Shown in pieces: positions 19,257 to 26,857 of a DNA stretch of 39,898 nt. The notes beneath the pieces are model-generated. The model saw only the letters and a list, made by a program, of their open reading frames with translations. It had not been told where the DNA came from and made no database searches. A program made the translations under genes and the position numbers. Origin of the DNA: Porphyrobacter sp. TH134 (GTDB lineage Bacteria; Pseudomonadota; Alphaproteobacteria; Sphingomonadales; Sphingomonadaceae); NCBI RefSeq assembly GCF_002855495.1, contig NZ_PKRO01000029.1, positions 1 to 39,898 on the forward strand, read 5' to 3'. Positions within the stretch are counted from its first letter, which is position 1. Each line of letters opens with the position of its first letter.

Positions 19257-19832
19257 ATGTCCAGCGGGCGAACGCTCTCTCCCCGTCCCGTTGCCCGGCC
19301 GGCCGCGCCGAGCGAACCGCGTGGCAGCGATGCCGGCAGCCAGGCAGCACGGCAGACAGGCAACCTTCAGGATGCATTCCTGAACCTCCTGCGCAAGAAC
19401 AAGATCCCCGTCACCATGTTTCTGGTCAAGGGTGTCAAATTGCAGGGTATCGTGACCTGGTTTGACAATTTTTCGATTTTGCTCCGCCGCGATGGGCAAT
19501 CGCAGCTGGTCTATAAGCACGCGATCAGCACGATCATGCCGGCGCAATCGCTTGATCCGGCGCAGTTCGGCAGCCAAGCGGGCGGACGCAAGCAAAAGCT
19601 GCTTCAGGATGTGTTCCTGAGCCGGGTGGCCGAGGCCGAAGTGCAGGTCACGATGTTTCTGGTCAACGGCGTGATGCTGCAAGGCCGGATTGCGGCGTTT
19701 GATCTGTTTTGCATGCTGCTTGAACGCGATGGTGCCGTCCAGCTGGCCTACAAGCACGCGGTTTCTACAATTCAGCCCGCCTCGCCAGTCGACCTTAGCG
19801 ATGACGGTGATGACGATGGGATAGACGACTGA
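19257..19832 (+). CDS. hfq: RNA chaperone Hfq with two tandem Sm domains
   Basis: A 191-residue protein, about twice the usual Hfq length. Domain 1 spans residues 36-95 and domain 2 residues 114-174; both show the Sm1 (VTMFLVxGVxLQG) and Sm2 (YKHAxSTI) motifs. The proximal-site LQD, Phe and YKH residues are kept in both. The lateral rim differs: domain 1 has RKNK at 46-49, domain 2 has AEAE at 125-128. The E. coli Q41 position is Asn71 in domain 1 and Leu150 in domain 2. An N-terminal unstructured stretch (1-35) and an acidic tail (about 179-191) flank the domains. Three chains could form a pseudo-hexamer (inference). ATG 19257 follows AAAAGGAG at good spacing. Co-directional with hflX, as usual. 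Confidence 0.95.
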   Translation: MSSGRTLSPRPVARPAAPSEPRGSDAGSQAARQTGNLQDAFLNLLRKNKIPVTMFLVKGVKLQGIVTWFDNFSILLRRDGQSQLVYKHAISTIMPAQSLDPAQFGSQAGGRKQKLLQDVFLSRVAEAEVQVTMFLVNGVMLQGRIAAFDLFCMLLERDGAVQLAYKHAVSTIQPASPVDLSDDGDDDGIDD

Positions 19833-19882
19833 CCTTCGAAAGCGATCTTCAGGACGAGGTAACCCGCGGCGCGCGGGCCCTG

Positions 19883-21151
19883 GTGCTGTGCCCGGATATC
19901 CGCTCGCTGCGCTATGACCTTGATCCTGCCGAAAGGTTGGCCGAGGCGGAAGGCCTTGCGCTCGCGATTGGTGTTGTGATTGCCCACTCGGCGGTGCTGC
20001 CCGTTCGCCAGATGCAGCCCAATACGCTGTTCGGATCGGGGCAGGTCGAGAATATTGGTGTGTGGTGCGAACAGCATGCGGCCGAACTGGTCATCGTGGA
20101 TGGCGCGCTGACCCCGATCCAGCAGCGCAACCTCGAAGACAGGTTGAAGCGCAAGGTGATCGACCGCACCGGCTTGATCCTCGAAATCTTTGGGGAGCGG
20201 GCTGTGACGGCCGAGGGGCGCTTGCAGGTGGAATTGGCGCATCTCGATTACCAGCAAAGCCGCCTCGTGCGCAGCTGGACCCACTTGGAACGTCAGCGCG
20301 GCGGCTTTGGATTTCTGGGTGGTCCAGGCGAAACACAGATCGAGGCTGACCGCCGGATGATCCGCCAGCGCATGGGCAGGCTGCGGCGTGAACTCGATCA
20401 GGTTCGCAAGACCCGCACCCTGCACCGCGACCGCCGGGGCAGGGCACCGTGGCCTGTGGTGGCGCTGGTGGGCTATACCAATGCAGGAAAGTCGACGCTG
20501 TTCAACCGCTTGACCGGCGCTGATGTGATGGCTGAGGACTTGCTGTTCGCCACCCTCGATCCGACCATGCGCGCCATCGGCTTGCCGGGGGTTGAAAAGG
20601 TTATCCTGTCAGACACGGTCGGCTTTATTTCCGACCTTCCGACGCAGCTTGTGGCCGCCTTCCGGGCAACGCTGGAAGAAGTCACGGCTGCTGACGTGAT
20701 CTGCCACGTGCGCGATATGGCCAACCCCAGCCATGCCGCCCAGAAAAAGCAGGTGCTGGACGTGCTGGCCGATCTCGGTGTCGTTGACGCCAAGACCGGC
20801 ACCAGCACGATCCCGATCCTCGAAATCTGGAACAAGTGTGATCTGCTGGACGCTGAAAGCCTGGCCGAACTGCACGAGGCGAGCGAAGGGCAGGGCGCTG
20901 TGATCCTTTCCGCAGGCACGGGCGAGGGCGTCGATCTGCTCGAAGCCCAGCTCGCCCGCTTGCTCACAGGGGCTGCGCGCGAGGTCAGCTTTATCCTTCC
21001 AGTCAGCGATGGGCGACGGATTGCCTGGCTTCATGCCCACGGCGAAGTGCTGGCCGAGGCGGAGGCGGAGGGTACGGATGAAGGCCCGATGCGGCGTTTG
21101 ACCGTGCGGCTCAACCCCAAGGAGCTGGGGCAGTTTGCATCGCTTTCTTAA
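19883..21151 (+). CDS. hflX: GTPase HflX
   Basis: A 422-residue ribosome-associated GTPase that splits stalled or stressed ribosomes. The N-terminal HflX domain is followed by a helical linker (GGFGFLGGPGETQIE, about residues 138-152) and the G domain with G1 GYTNAGKST, G3 DTVGF and G4 NKCD. The coordinates use the first in-frame conventional start, GTG 19883, which lacks a ribosome-binding site. The frame stays open upstream to 19814, and the residues just before the GTG (TRGARALVL) look like the conserved HflX N-terminus. The only start-like codon there is a CTG at 19829 that overlaps the hfq stop (CTGA). The real protein may thus be about 440 residues. Confidence 0.93.
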   Translation: MLCPDIRSLRYDLDPAERLAEAEGLALAIGVVIAHSAVLPVRQMQPNTLFGSGQVENIGVWCEQHAAELVIVDGALTPIQQRNLEDRLKRKVIDRTGLILEIFGERAVTAEGRLQVELAHLDYQQSRLVRSWTHLERQRGGFGFLGGPGETQIEADRRMIRQRMGRLRRELDQVRKTRTLHRDRRGRAPWPVVALVGYTNAGKSTLFNRLTGADVMAEDLLFATLDPTMRAIGLPGVEKVILSDTVGFISDLPTQLVAAFRATLEEVTAADVICHVRDMANPSHAAQKKQVLDVLADLGVVDAKTGTSTIPILEIWNKCDLLDAESLAELHEASEGQGAVILSAGTGEGVDLLEAQLARLLTGAAREVSFILPVSDGRRIAWLHAHGEVLAEAEAEGTDEGPMRRLTVRLNPKELGQFASLS

Positions 21152-21155
21152 AGGC

Positions 21156-21923
21156 TTACTCGGCTTTCTTGACGCTCTGCCACAAGGTTTCCTGCGCTTC
21201 GAGGGAGAGTGTGGAAAATTTCCCTTCCGCTAGAGCCTCCATCGCCCGAAAGCGGCGCTCGAATTTGGCATTGGCAGCGCGCAGGGCGTCTTCGGCGCTA
21301 ATGCCGTGGGCGCGGATGAAATTGACCACGGCGAATAAAAGGTCGCCTGCTTCCTCGGCGCGGTTCTCGTCCGAGGTTGCAGCCTTTAGTTCTTCGATTT
21401 CCTCGGTTATCTTGGCTTCGGAGCCCGATGGGTCAGGCCAATCAAAACCCGTTCGAGCCGCGCGTTTCTGGAGTTCTTGGGCGCGCATCAAGGCGGGGAG
21501 CGCGATCGCGACGCCGTCCATGGCGCTGTCAGTGCCTTTGGCAGCGCGCTCTTCAGCCTTGAGATCTTCCCACCGGGCCTCGTCCATGGTGCCGCCGGCG
21601 CCGGCAAAGATGTGCGGATGGCGCGCTTCCATCTTGGCGCTGATTGCGGATGCGACATCGTTGAAGGCAAAGTGGCCGGCTTCCTCGGCCATACGGGCGT
21701 GAAACACGACTTGGAGCAACAAGTCGCCAAGCTCGTCGCGCAGGTCTGTCATATCGCTGCGCGCGATGGCATCGGCCACCTCATAGGCTTCCTCGATCGT
21801 GTAAGGCGCGATGCTGGCGAAGTCCTGTGCCAGATCCCATTCGCAGCCGCGTTCCGGATCGCGCAAGCGGGCCATGATGGCGAGCAGCCGATCAATGGGG
21901 GACTGATTTTGGGCCTCGCTCAT
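21156..21923 (-). CDS. mazG: Nucleoside triphosphate pyrophosphohydrolase MazG
   Basis: A 255-residue house-cleaning enzyme that hydrolyses NTPs to NMPs and pyrophosphate. Two MazG helical repeats are visible. The N-terminal one has EEAYEVADAI (E44, E45, E48) and RDELGDLL (E64, D67); the C-terminal one has TEEIEELKAA and EEAGDLLFAVVNF. These acidic residues bind Mg and are typical of the double-domain form. ATG 21923 was chosen over the upstream TTG 21935 because GAGG sits 7 bases before it. It lies downstream of the 65-residue membrane-protein gene after an AT-rich gap that contains a likely promoter, and it converges with hflX, whose stop is 4 bases away. Confidence 0.95.
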   Translation of the reverse strand: MSEAQNQSPIDRLLAIMARLRDPERGCEWDLAQDFASIAPYTIEEAYEVADAIARSDMTDLRDELGDLLLQVVFHARMAEEAGHFAFNDVASAISAKMEARHPHIFAGAGGTMDEARWEDLKAEERAAKGTDSAMDGVAIALPALMRAQELQKRAARTGFDWPDPSGSEAKITEEIEELKAATSDENRAEEAGDLLFAVVNFIRAHGISAEDALRAANAKFERRFRAMEALAEGKFSTLSLEAQETLWQSVKKAE

Positions 21924-21942
21924 GCCGATCCTCAAGATTGAT

Positions 21943-21970
21943 AATATATATTATGTAAAATCTATAGCAA
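21943..21970 (-). promoter_or_regulatory. Probable mazG promoter with AT-rich palindrome
   Basis: On the minus strand TTGCTA (21970-21965) and TATATT (21948-21943) are spaced by 16 bases. The -10 region lies inside a perfect 14-bp palindrome, ATAATATATATTAT (21941-21954), which stands out in this GC-rich sequence. The -35 overlaps the stop codon of the preceding small gene. Confidence 0.5.
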
Positions 21971-22159
21971 GGCGCTTGCAGTGTCCCTGGCCACAAGGAA
22001 CCACTCCACGATCAGAAACAGCCCCCCGAAAATCACCACCCAGATAAGCGCCATCTTGAGCATTTGGCTCCATTTGAGCCGGTAAGATGCCAAAGACACG
22101 CAGCATACCACAAGCCAGGCGATGCTGGTGATGACAGGCAGCAGCAAGTCCGGGTTCAT
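21962..22159 (-). CDS. Small membrane protein with two transmembrane helices
   Basis: A 65-residue hydrophobic protein. Two predicted membrane helices lie at about residues 5-26 and 36-57, with a short basic loop between (RLKWSQMLK), so the loop probably faces the cytoplasm. I do not recognise a family. The case for a real gene is its position: the ATG shares four bases with the stop of the MBL-fold hydrolase (ATGA at 22156-22159), the pattern seen throughout this operon. A role with the hydrolase or with mazG downstream is only a guess. Confidence 0.75.
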   Translation of the reverse strand: MNPDLLLPVITSIAWLVVCCVSLASYRLKWSQMLKMALIWVVIFGGLFLIVEWFLVARDTASALL

Positions 22160-22938
22160 GCGACGATTTCCAGCCCGTCATAACCGACCGTCACGAAGTC
22201 TGGCACTTCGTCGCATAGCGTCCGGTAATCCATGCTCTTGTCGAGATGGCTCAGGACCACACGGCCAGCCCGGCATTGTTCGCCCAGTTCGATCGCCATC
22301 GCCAAATGCGCATGGGTGGGATGCGGATCGCGGCGCAGGCAATCGCTCACCAGGATGTCGACCTTGTAGAACAAATCGATCATCTCATCGGAAATCGCAC
22401 TGAAATCCGTAGCATAGCCGATACTCTTGCCATCGGCTTCAAACCGGTAGGCCGTGGTTTCTCCGGGTCCATGCGCCATTTGGCACCAATCGACCCCGAA
22501 GCCAGCGATCATTCGCAGCCGATCAAGCGTGTCCAGCGTGCAGATCGTGGGGTAGCCTTCCTGGCCTGCGAAAACATAGCCGAAGCGCTGCCGCAGCCGG
22601 CGGACGGTTTCGGTTTCGGCAAATCCGGGGATCGGCCCGCCGCGGCCGTATCGCAGCACCCGCAGATCATCGATGCCATGGCAATGATCGGCATGATCAT
22701 GCGTCCAGAACACAGCGTCGAGATGACCAATCCGATTGGCGAGCAATTGTGCGCGGCAATCTGACGAGGTGTCGACCAGCAGCCGCTTGCCTTCATTGCT
22801 TTCGACCAGGATCGAGACCCGCGTGCGGCGGTTGCGTGGCTCTTCGGGGTCGCAGTCACCCCAATCGCCCGTGCCGTCAGGCCCGCCCAGCCGCGGCACA
22901 CCGGTTGAGGTGCCAGAGCCGAGCATGACCAACTTCAC
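22156..22938 (-). CDS. MBL-fold metallo-hydrolase (PhnP-like phosphodiesterase)
   Basis: A 260-residue metallo-beta-lactamase-fold enzyme, probably a cyclic or nucleotide phosphodiesterase of the PhnP-like group. It begins MLGSGTSTGVPRLG, the typical strand of this group. The metal motif is THDHADH, with H80, H82, D84 and H85; later ligands are D in TDFSAIS and H in LSHLDKS. The substrate is not known. The start is a GTG at 22938 whose GTGA overlaps the tatD stop; the longer upstream frame lies inside tatD and is rejected. MBL hydrolases of this type next to tatD, holB and tmk are common in alphaproteobacteria. Confidence 0.9.
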   Translation of the reverse strand: MKLVMLGSGTSTGVPRLGGPDGTGDWGDCDPEEPRNRRTRVSILVESNEGKRLLVDTSSDCRAQLLANRIGHLDAVFWTHDHADHCHGIDDLRVLRYGRGGPIPGFAETETVRRLRQRFGYVFAGQEGYPTICTLDTLDRLRMIAGFGVDWCQMAHGPGETTAYRFEADGKSIGYATDFSAISDEMIDLFYKVDILVSDCLRRDPHPTHAHLAMAIELGEQCRAGRVVLSHLDKSMDYRTLCDEVPDFVTVGYDGLEIVA

Positions 22939-23711
22939 AGGCGGGCCTTGCTGAAAAGCTGGAAGAAATTGCGCGTCGTCTGCGCCGTCAACTGTTTCAC
23001 ATCCGTTCCACGGAGGTCGGCGACAAAGGCCGCTGTGTCGGCCACATAAGCCGGCTCGCACACCCTGCCCCGATGCGGAACCGGCGCGAGGAACGGACTG
23101 TCGGTTTCAACCAGCAGCCGGTCTTCAGGAATAATCGTTGCAACCTCTTGCAAGGCCTTGGCATTCTTGAAGGTTACGATGCCTGACAGTGAAATCGTCA
23201 GGCCGAGCGCCAGCACCTTGTGGGCAAAATCAGCGGACGCGGTGAAGCAGTGGATCAACGCGGGGTAGCTGCCCTTCCCCATCTCCTCGGCGAGGATTGC
23301 GTGGGTATCGTCTTCAGCATCGCGGGTATGGATAATCAGCGGGAGCTGCGTTTCGCGGGCAACATCAATATGCATGCGGAACAGCGACTTCTGCGCCTCT
23401 CTGTCCGACTTGTCGTAGAAGTAATCGAGCCCGGTTTCGCCAATCGCGACCACGCGGGGGTGCCGGGTCGCTTCGAGCAAGGCGGCACGGCCCAGATCCT
23501 GATGCGCATCAGCCTCGTGCGGGTGAATGCCTACGCTGGCAAACACGTCAGGCTCTCGGGCGGCGGTGGCGACCACCTGATCCCATTCGCTCTGGCGGGT
23601 CGAGATATTGAGAAAAGCGCCGACGCCTGCCGCCCGTGCGCGGGCGAGCACTTCGCTCTGATCTTCAACCAGCCCTTTGTATTCGAGATGGCAGTGGCTA
23701 TCGACCAGCAT
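22935..23711 (-). CDS. tatD: TatD-family metal-dependent DNase
   Basis: A 258-residue TIM-barrel hydrolase of the TatD/YcfH family, a Mg-dependent DNase with 3'-5' exonuclease activity in E. coli. Metal-binding residues begin with H6 and H8 in VDSHCHLE. Further signatures are IGETGLDYF, PLIIHTRDAE, IHCFTAS and ETDSPFLAP, all in the expected order. Length is normal. Its ATG shares one base with the metG stop (TGATG), and its stop overlaps the GTG of the MBL hydrolase, so it is in the middle of a coupled operon. The Tat-export name is historical and no export role is implied. Confidence 0.93.
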   Translation of the reverse strand: MLVDSHCHLEYKGLVEDQSEVLARARAAGVGAFLNISTRQSEWDQVVATAAREPDVFASVGIHPHEADAHQDLGRAALLEATRHPRVVAIGETGLDYFYDKSDREAQKSLFRMHIDVARETQLPLIIHTRDAEDDTHAILAEEMGKGSYPALIHCFTASADFAHKVLALGLTISLSGIVTFKNAKALQEVATIIPEDRLLVETDSPFLAPVPHRGRVCEPAYVADTAAFVADLRGTDVKQLTAQTTRNFFQLFSKARL

Positions 23712-25279
23712 CAGGCAGCCCCGACCTCATCGACGGGCAGTTCGAGCCGCGGGAACAGCGGGGCGGGTGCGATGATCCGGTGATCATTTTCGGCCAGTGA
23801 CGAATACCAGTGGCTGCGAATGCCCTCGATTGTGCGAAGATTTTCGGTAATGCCCAGCGTATCCAGCAGCTTGGCGCTGCTTGCCGGGATGACCGGACTG
23901 ATCGCGACCGCCAGCTGCGCAATGCAGATATACAGGGTGGCCAGCACGGTCTCCATCCGCTCGGGATCGGTCTTGCGCAGGGTCCAGGGCGCCTCGCTGT
24001 CGATATAGGCGTTGCAGGCGAATACCGCCTGCAACCACGCCTCGACCGCTTGTTGCAAGGCAAGACCCTCGAAAGCCTCGGGAATATCTTTTGTCAGCGC
24101 TTGGTCCACGGTCGCAAAGAGCGCGCTGTCGGTGTCCGCATGACCGCGAATAGCGGGAAGGTAGCCGTCAAGGTTCTTGGCGATGAAGCCGAGCGTGCGC
24201 TGCGCCAGATTGCCGAAGGCATTGCCCAGTTCACCATTGGCCCGTTGAACAATGGCTTCGGGCGAATAGCTGCCATCCTGTCCGAAGGCGACTTCGCGGA
24301 TCAGGAAGTATCGCAGGGCATCAACCCCGAACGTTTCGGCCAATGCCAGCGGATCGGTGACATTGCCGAGCGATTTTGATTCCTTCTGCCCGCGATTAAG
24401 CAGAAACCCGTGTCCGAACACCTTTTTCGGCAACGGCAACTTGGCGCTCAGGAGGAACGCGGGCCAGTAAATCGTGTGGAAACGCACGATGTCCTTGCCG
24501 ATCAGATGCAAGCTGGCAGGCCACAGCTCGCCCATGTCGTCAGGATAACCAAGCCCCGTCAGATAGTTGGTCAGCGCATCGACCCACACATACATGACAT
24601 GGCCGTCGCTCCCCGGCACCTTCACACCCCAATCGAAACTGGTGCGGCTGACCGACAGATCGCGCAGGCCGCCTTCGACAAAGGCGATCATCTCGTTGCG
24701 GCGGCTCGCCGGTTCGAGAAAGCCCGGTGTCTTCAGCAATTCAAGCAGTTGGTCCTGATACTTAGAAAGCCGGAAGAACCAGCTTTCCTCGACCGTCCAT
24801 TCAACCGGGGTGTCCTGGGGAGACAGCTTTGCGCCGCCCTCACCTTCCACCAATTCGCTGGCGTCGTAATAGGCTTCGTCGCGGACGGAATACCAGCCTT
24901 CGTAGCGATCAAGGTACAGGTCGCCTGCGGCCTCCATGGCTTGCCAGATCGCCTGGCTGGCGCGGTGATGATCCGGCTCACTGGTGCGAATAAAGCGATC
25001 ATACGATACATTCAAAGCATCGCACATCTCTCGGAAATAGCCGGACATTTCATGAGCCAAAGCAGCAGGCGTGCGCCCTTGCTCCTCAGCCTTGCGCGCC
25101 ATTTTGAGGCCGTGCTCGTCGGTGCCGGTCTGGAACCGGACGCGGCGGCCTGACAGGCGCTGGAAGCGCGCGATCACATCGGCTGCAATCGCCTCGTAGG
25201 CGTGGCCAATATGCGGGCGCCCATTCGGGTAGCTGATTGCGGTGGTGATATAGAAAGGGGTGTTTTCGGGGTCAGCCAT
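23711..25279 (-). CDS. metG: Methionyl-tRNA synthetase
   Basis: A 522-residue class I aminoacyl-tRNA synthetase. The HIGH motif is at residues 23-26 and the KMSKS-type loop at 299-303 as KESKS. The connective region has no CxxC zinc cysteines, which marks the short type 2 MetRS common in alphaproteobacteria. There is no C-terminal tRNA-binding dimerisation domain. ATG 25279 (MADPENTPF) was chosen; it overlaps the holB stop by 8 bases. The longer frame upstream only translates holB sequence. The gene links DNA replication genes (tmk, holB) with tatD in one transcript. Confidence 0.96.
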   Translation of the reverse strand: MADPENTPFYITTAISYPNGRPHIGHAYEAIAADVIARFQRLSGRRVRFQTGTDEHGLKMARKAEEQGRTPAALAHEMSGYFREMCDALNVSYDRFIRTSEPDHHRASQAIWQAMEAAGDLYLDRYEGWYSVRDEAYYDASELVEGEGGAKLSPQDTPVEWTVEESWFFRLSKYQDQLLELLKTPGFLEPASRRNEMIAFVEGGLRDLSVSRTSFDWGVKVPGSDGHVMYVWVDALTNYLTGLGYPDDMGELWPASLHLIGKDIVRFHTIYWPAFLLSAKLPLPKKVFGHGFLLNRGQKESKSLGNVTDPLALAETFGVDALRYFLIREVAFGQDGSYSPEAIVQRANGELGNAFGNLAQRTLGFIAKNLDGYLPAIRGHADTDSALFATVDQALTKDIPEAFEGLALQQAVEAWLQAVFACNAYIDSEAPWTLRKTDPERMETVLATLYICIAQLAVAISPVIPASSAKLLDTLGITENLRTIEGIRSHWYSSLAENDHRIIAPAPLFPRLELPVDEVGAA

Positions 25280-26228
25280 GGGCCGGTTCGCTAGCGGGAG
25301 CGGCCGCGACAAGCAAGCTGCCGATCTCGAAGGGGATCATCCCGGGATCGAAATTGGCCGTTGGCGCTTCGGCGGCAAGCCGAACGAGCGCGGCATGCGC
25401 ATCAATCAGCCGGGCGCGGGTTTGCAGGTCAGGCGATGTGCGTGCAGCCCCGGCCACCAGCGATTGCGCAAGGTCCAGCACGGCCTGCAACCGCTCGCGG
25501 TCAGCGCGCGGGCCAATCAGGCGTGCAAGCTCGCCCCGCCCTGTCATCCCCGTGTCGCCGCGTGCAATCAGCGCGGCAATCACGGCGGCCACCGGAGCAA
25601 GATTTTGCGCGGCAAATCGCATGGCTGCGCCAAAGGAGCCTTCCGCCGCGGCGATCGCCTGAGGGTCGGCGGCGAGGCCTTCACTGGCCAGCATCGCTGC
25701 CAGCTGGCTATCGGTCAGCACCGGAAAGCGCAAAGTGCGGCAGCGCGAACGGATGGTCGGCAGCAGGCGCGCAGGCCGATGGGTGACCAACAGGAAAAAC
25801 GTGCCCTGCGGCGGCTCCTCAAGGCTTTTGAGCAGGGCGTTGGCGGCGGATTTTTCCAGATCATCGGCCGGATCGATGATGATCGCCCGCCTGCTCCCCA
25901 GCGTCGGGCGGGTGACAAGGCGCCGCTGCATGGCGCGAATCTGCTTGATGCGGATCGAGCGTGCAAGTTCGAACGGCTTGCCTTCGGCCTGCGCCTTCTC
26001 GCCCTTATCGTCCTTGGGGCCGTAGGTCAGGGTGATGATATCAGGGTGCTCGCCGGTGGGCTGGGGAACGCCCTCTTGCGCCACCAGTGCCCGCGCGGCC
26101 GCCATGGCAAAATCGCGTTTGCCAAGCCCCGCCTTGCCCGCCAGCAACCAGCCGTGATGCATCCGCTCGCCATCAAGCGCATCGCGCCACTGGCGCCATG
26201 CTTCGGCATGGTTGGGCCATTCTGTCAT
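25272..26228 (-). CDS. holB: DNA polymerase III subunit delta'
   Basis: A 318-residue clamp-loader subunit of the replicative polymerase. The N-terminal AAA+ fold has a Walker A-like GKAGLGK near residues 31-37 and the arm of family motifs DPADDLEKSAANALLK and LLVTHRP. The LPTIRSRC sequence corresponds to the SRC motif that supplies the arginine finger. The second half is poorly conserved, as usual for delta'. Its ATG shares four bases with the tmk stop (ATGA), and its stop lies within the first codons of metG. The tmk-holB pair is widespread in bacteria. Confidence 0.93.
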   Translation of the reverse strand: MTEWPNHAEAWRQWRDALDGERMHHGWLLAGKAGLGKRDFAMAAARALVAQEGVPQPTGEHPDIITLTYGPKDDKGEKAQAEGKPFELARSIRIKQIRAMQRRLVTRPTLGSRRAIIIDPADDLEKSAANALLKSLEEPPQGTFFLLVTHRPARLLPTIRSRCRTLRFPVLTDSQLAAMLASEGLAADPQAIAAAEGSFGAAMRFAAQNLAPVAAVIAALIARGDTGMTGRGELARLIGPRADRERLQAVLDLAQSLVAGAARTSPDLQTRARLIDAHAALVRLAAEAPTANFDPGMIPFEIGSLLVAAAPASEPAHG

Positions 26229-26857
26229 GCCAGCAGATCGCCGATCGCCAACAGGATACGCTGATGCACAGCGTCCGGGGCGCCGATGGCATCGATGACC
26301 GCAAAGCCCTGCGGGTCCGCCTTGGCCAGCGCGCGGAAAGCCGCAGCCACCGCGCGGTGATATTCTGCGGGGCGCCCCTCGATCGCATCGGCCCTTTCGC
26401 CGCGCGCGGCAAGACGGCCAGCCAGCGCAGCCTCATCGCCTTCGAGCAGGATCACCCGGTCAGGGCGCAGGCCCGCACTGCCGAACGCGTGGAGCGTGGT
26501 GATCGCTTCGTCGCCCAATCCCCCGGCGCTGCCCTGATAGGCGCGGCTTGAATCGACAAAGCGGTCGCAGATGACCCACGCGCCGCGGGCCAGCGCCGGG
26601 CGGATCAGATGCGCTACATGATCGGCGCGCGCCGCTGCAAACAGCAGGGCCTCCGCCTCGGCCGGCCAGCCTTCGCCCGGCGGATCAAGCAGCAGGGCGC
26701 GGATTGCTTCGGCCCCCGGCGTGCCGCCCGGTTCGCGCGTGATGACCACCGCAATGCCGCGCGCGCGCAAGGCATCGGCAAGCAGCCGGGCCTGGGTGGA
26801 TTTGCCCGCCCCCTCCCCGCCTTCAAAAGCGATGAACCGGCCGCGCGCACCGCTCAC
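26225..26857 (-). CDS. tmk: Thymidylate kinase
   Basis: A 210-residue dTMP kinase that makes dTDP for DNA synthesis. The P-loop is FEGGEGAGKST (about residues 11-21), followed by TREPGGTPGAE (dTMP binding) and DRFVDSSRAYQG (about 100-111, the DR(Y/F/H) motif). The LID region is around residues 145-160. Translation starts at GTG 26857, which overlaps the stop of the carboxypeptidase gene as GTGA. The same organisation is repeated with holB at the other end. Confidence 0.95.
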   Translation of the reverse strand: MSGARGRFIAFEGGEGAGKSTQARLLADALRARGIAVVITREPGGTPGAEAIRALLLDPPGEGWPAEAEALLFAAARADHVAHLIRPALARGAWVICDRFVDSSRAYQGSAGGLGDEAITTLHAFGSAGLRPDRVILLEGDEAALAGRLAARGERADAIEGRPAEYHRAVAAAFRALAKADPQGFAVIDAIGAPDAVHQRILLAIGDLLA

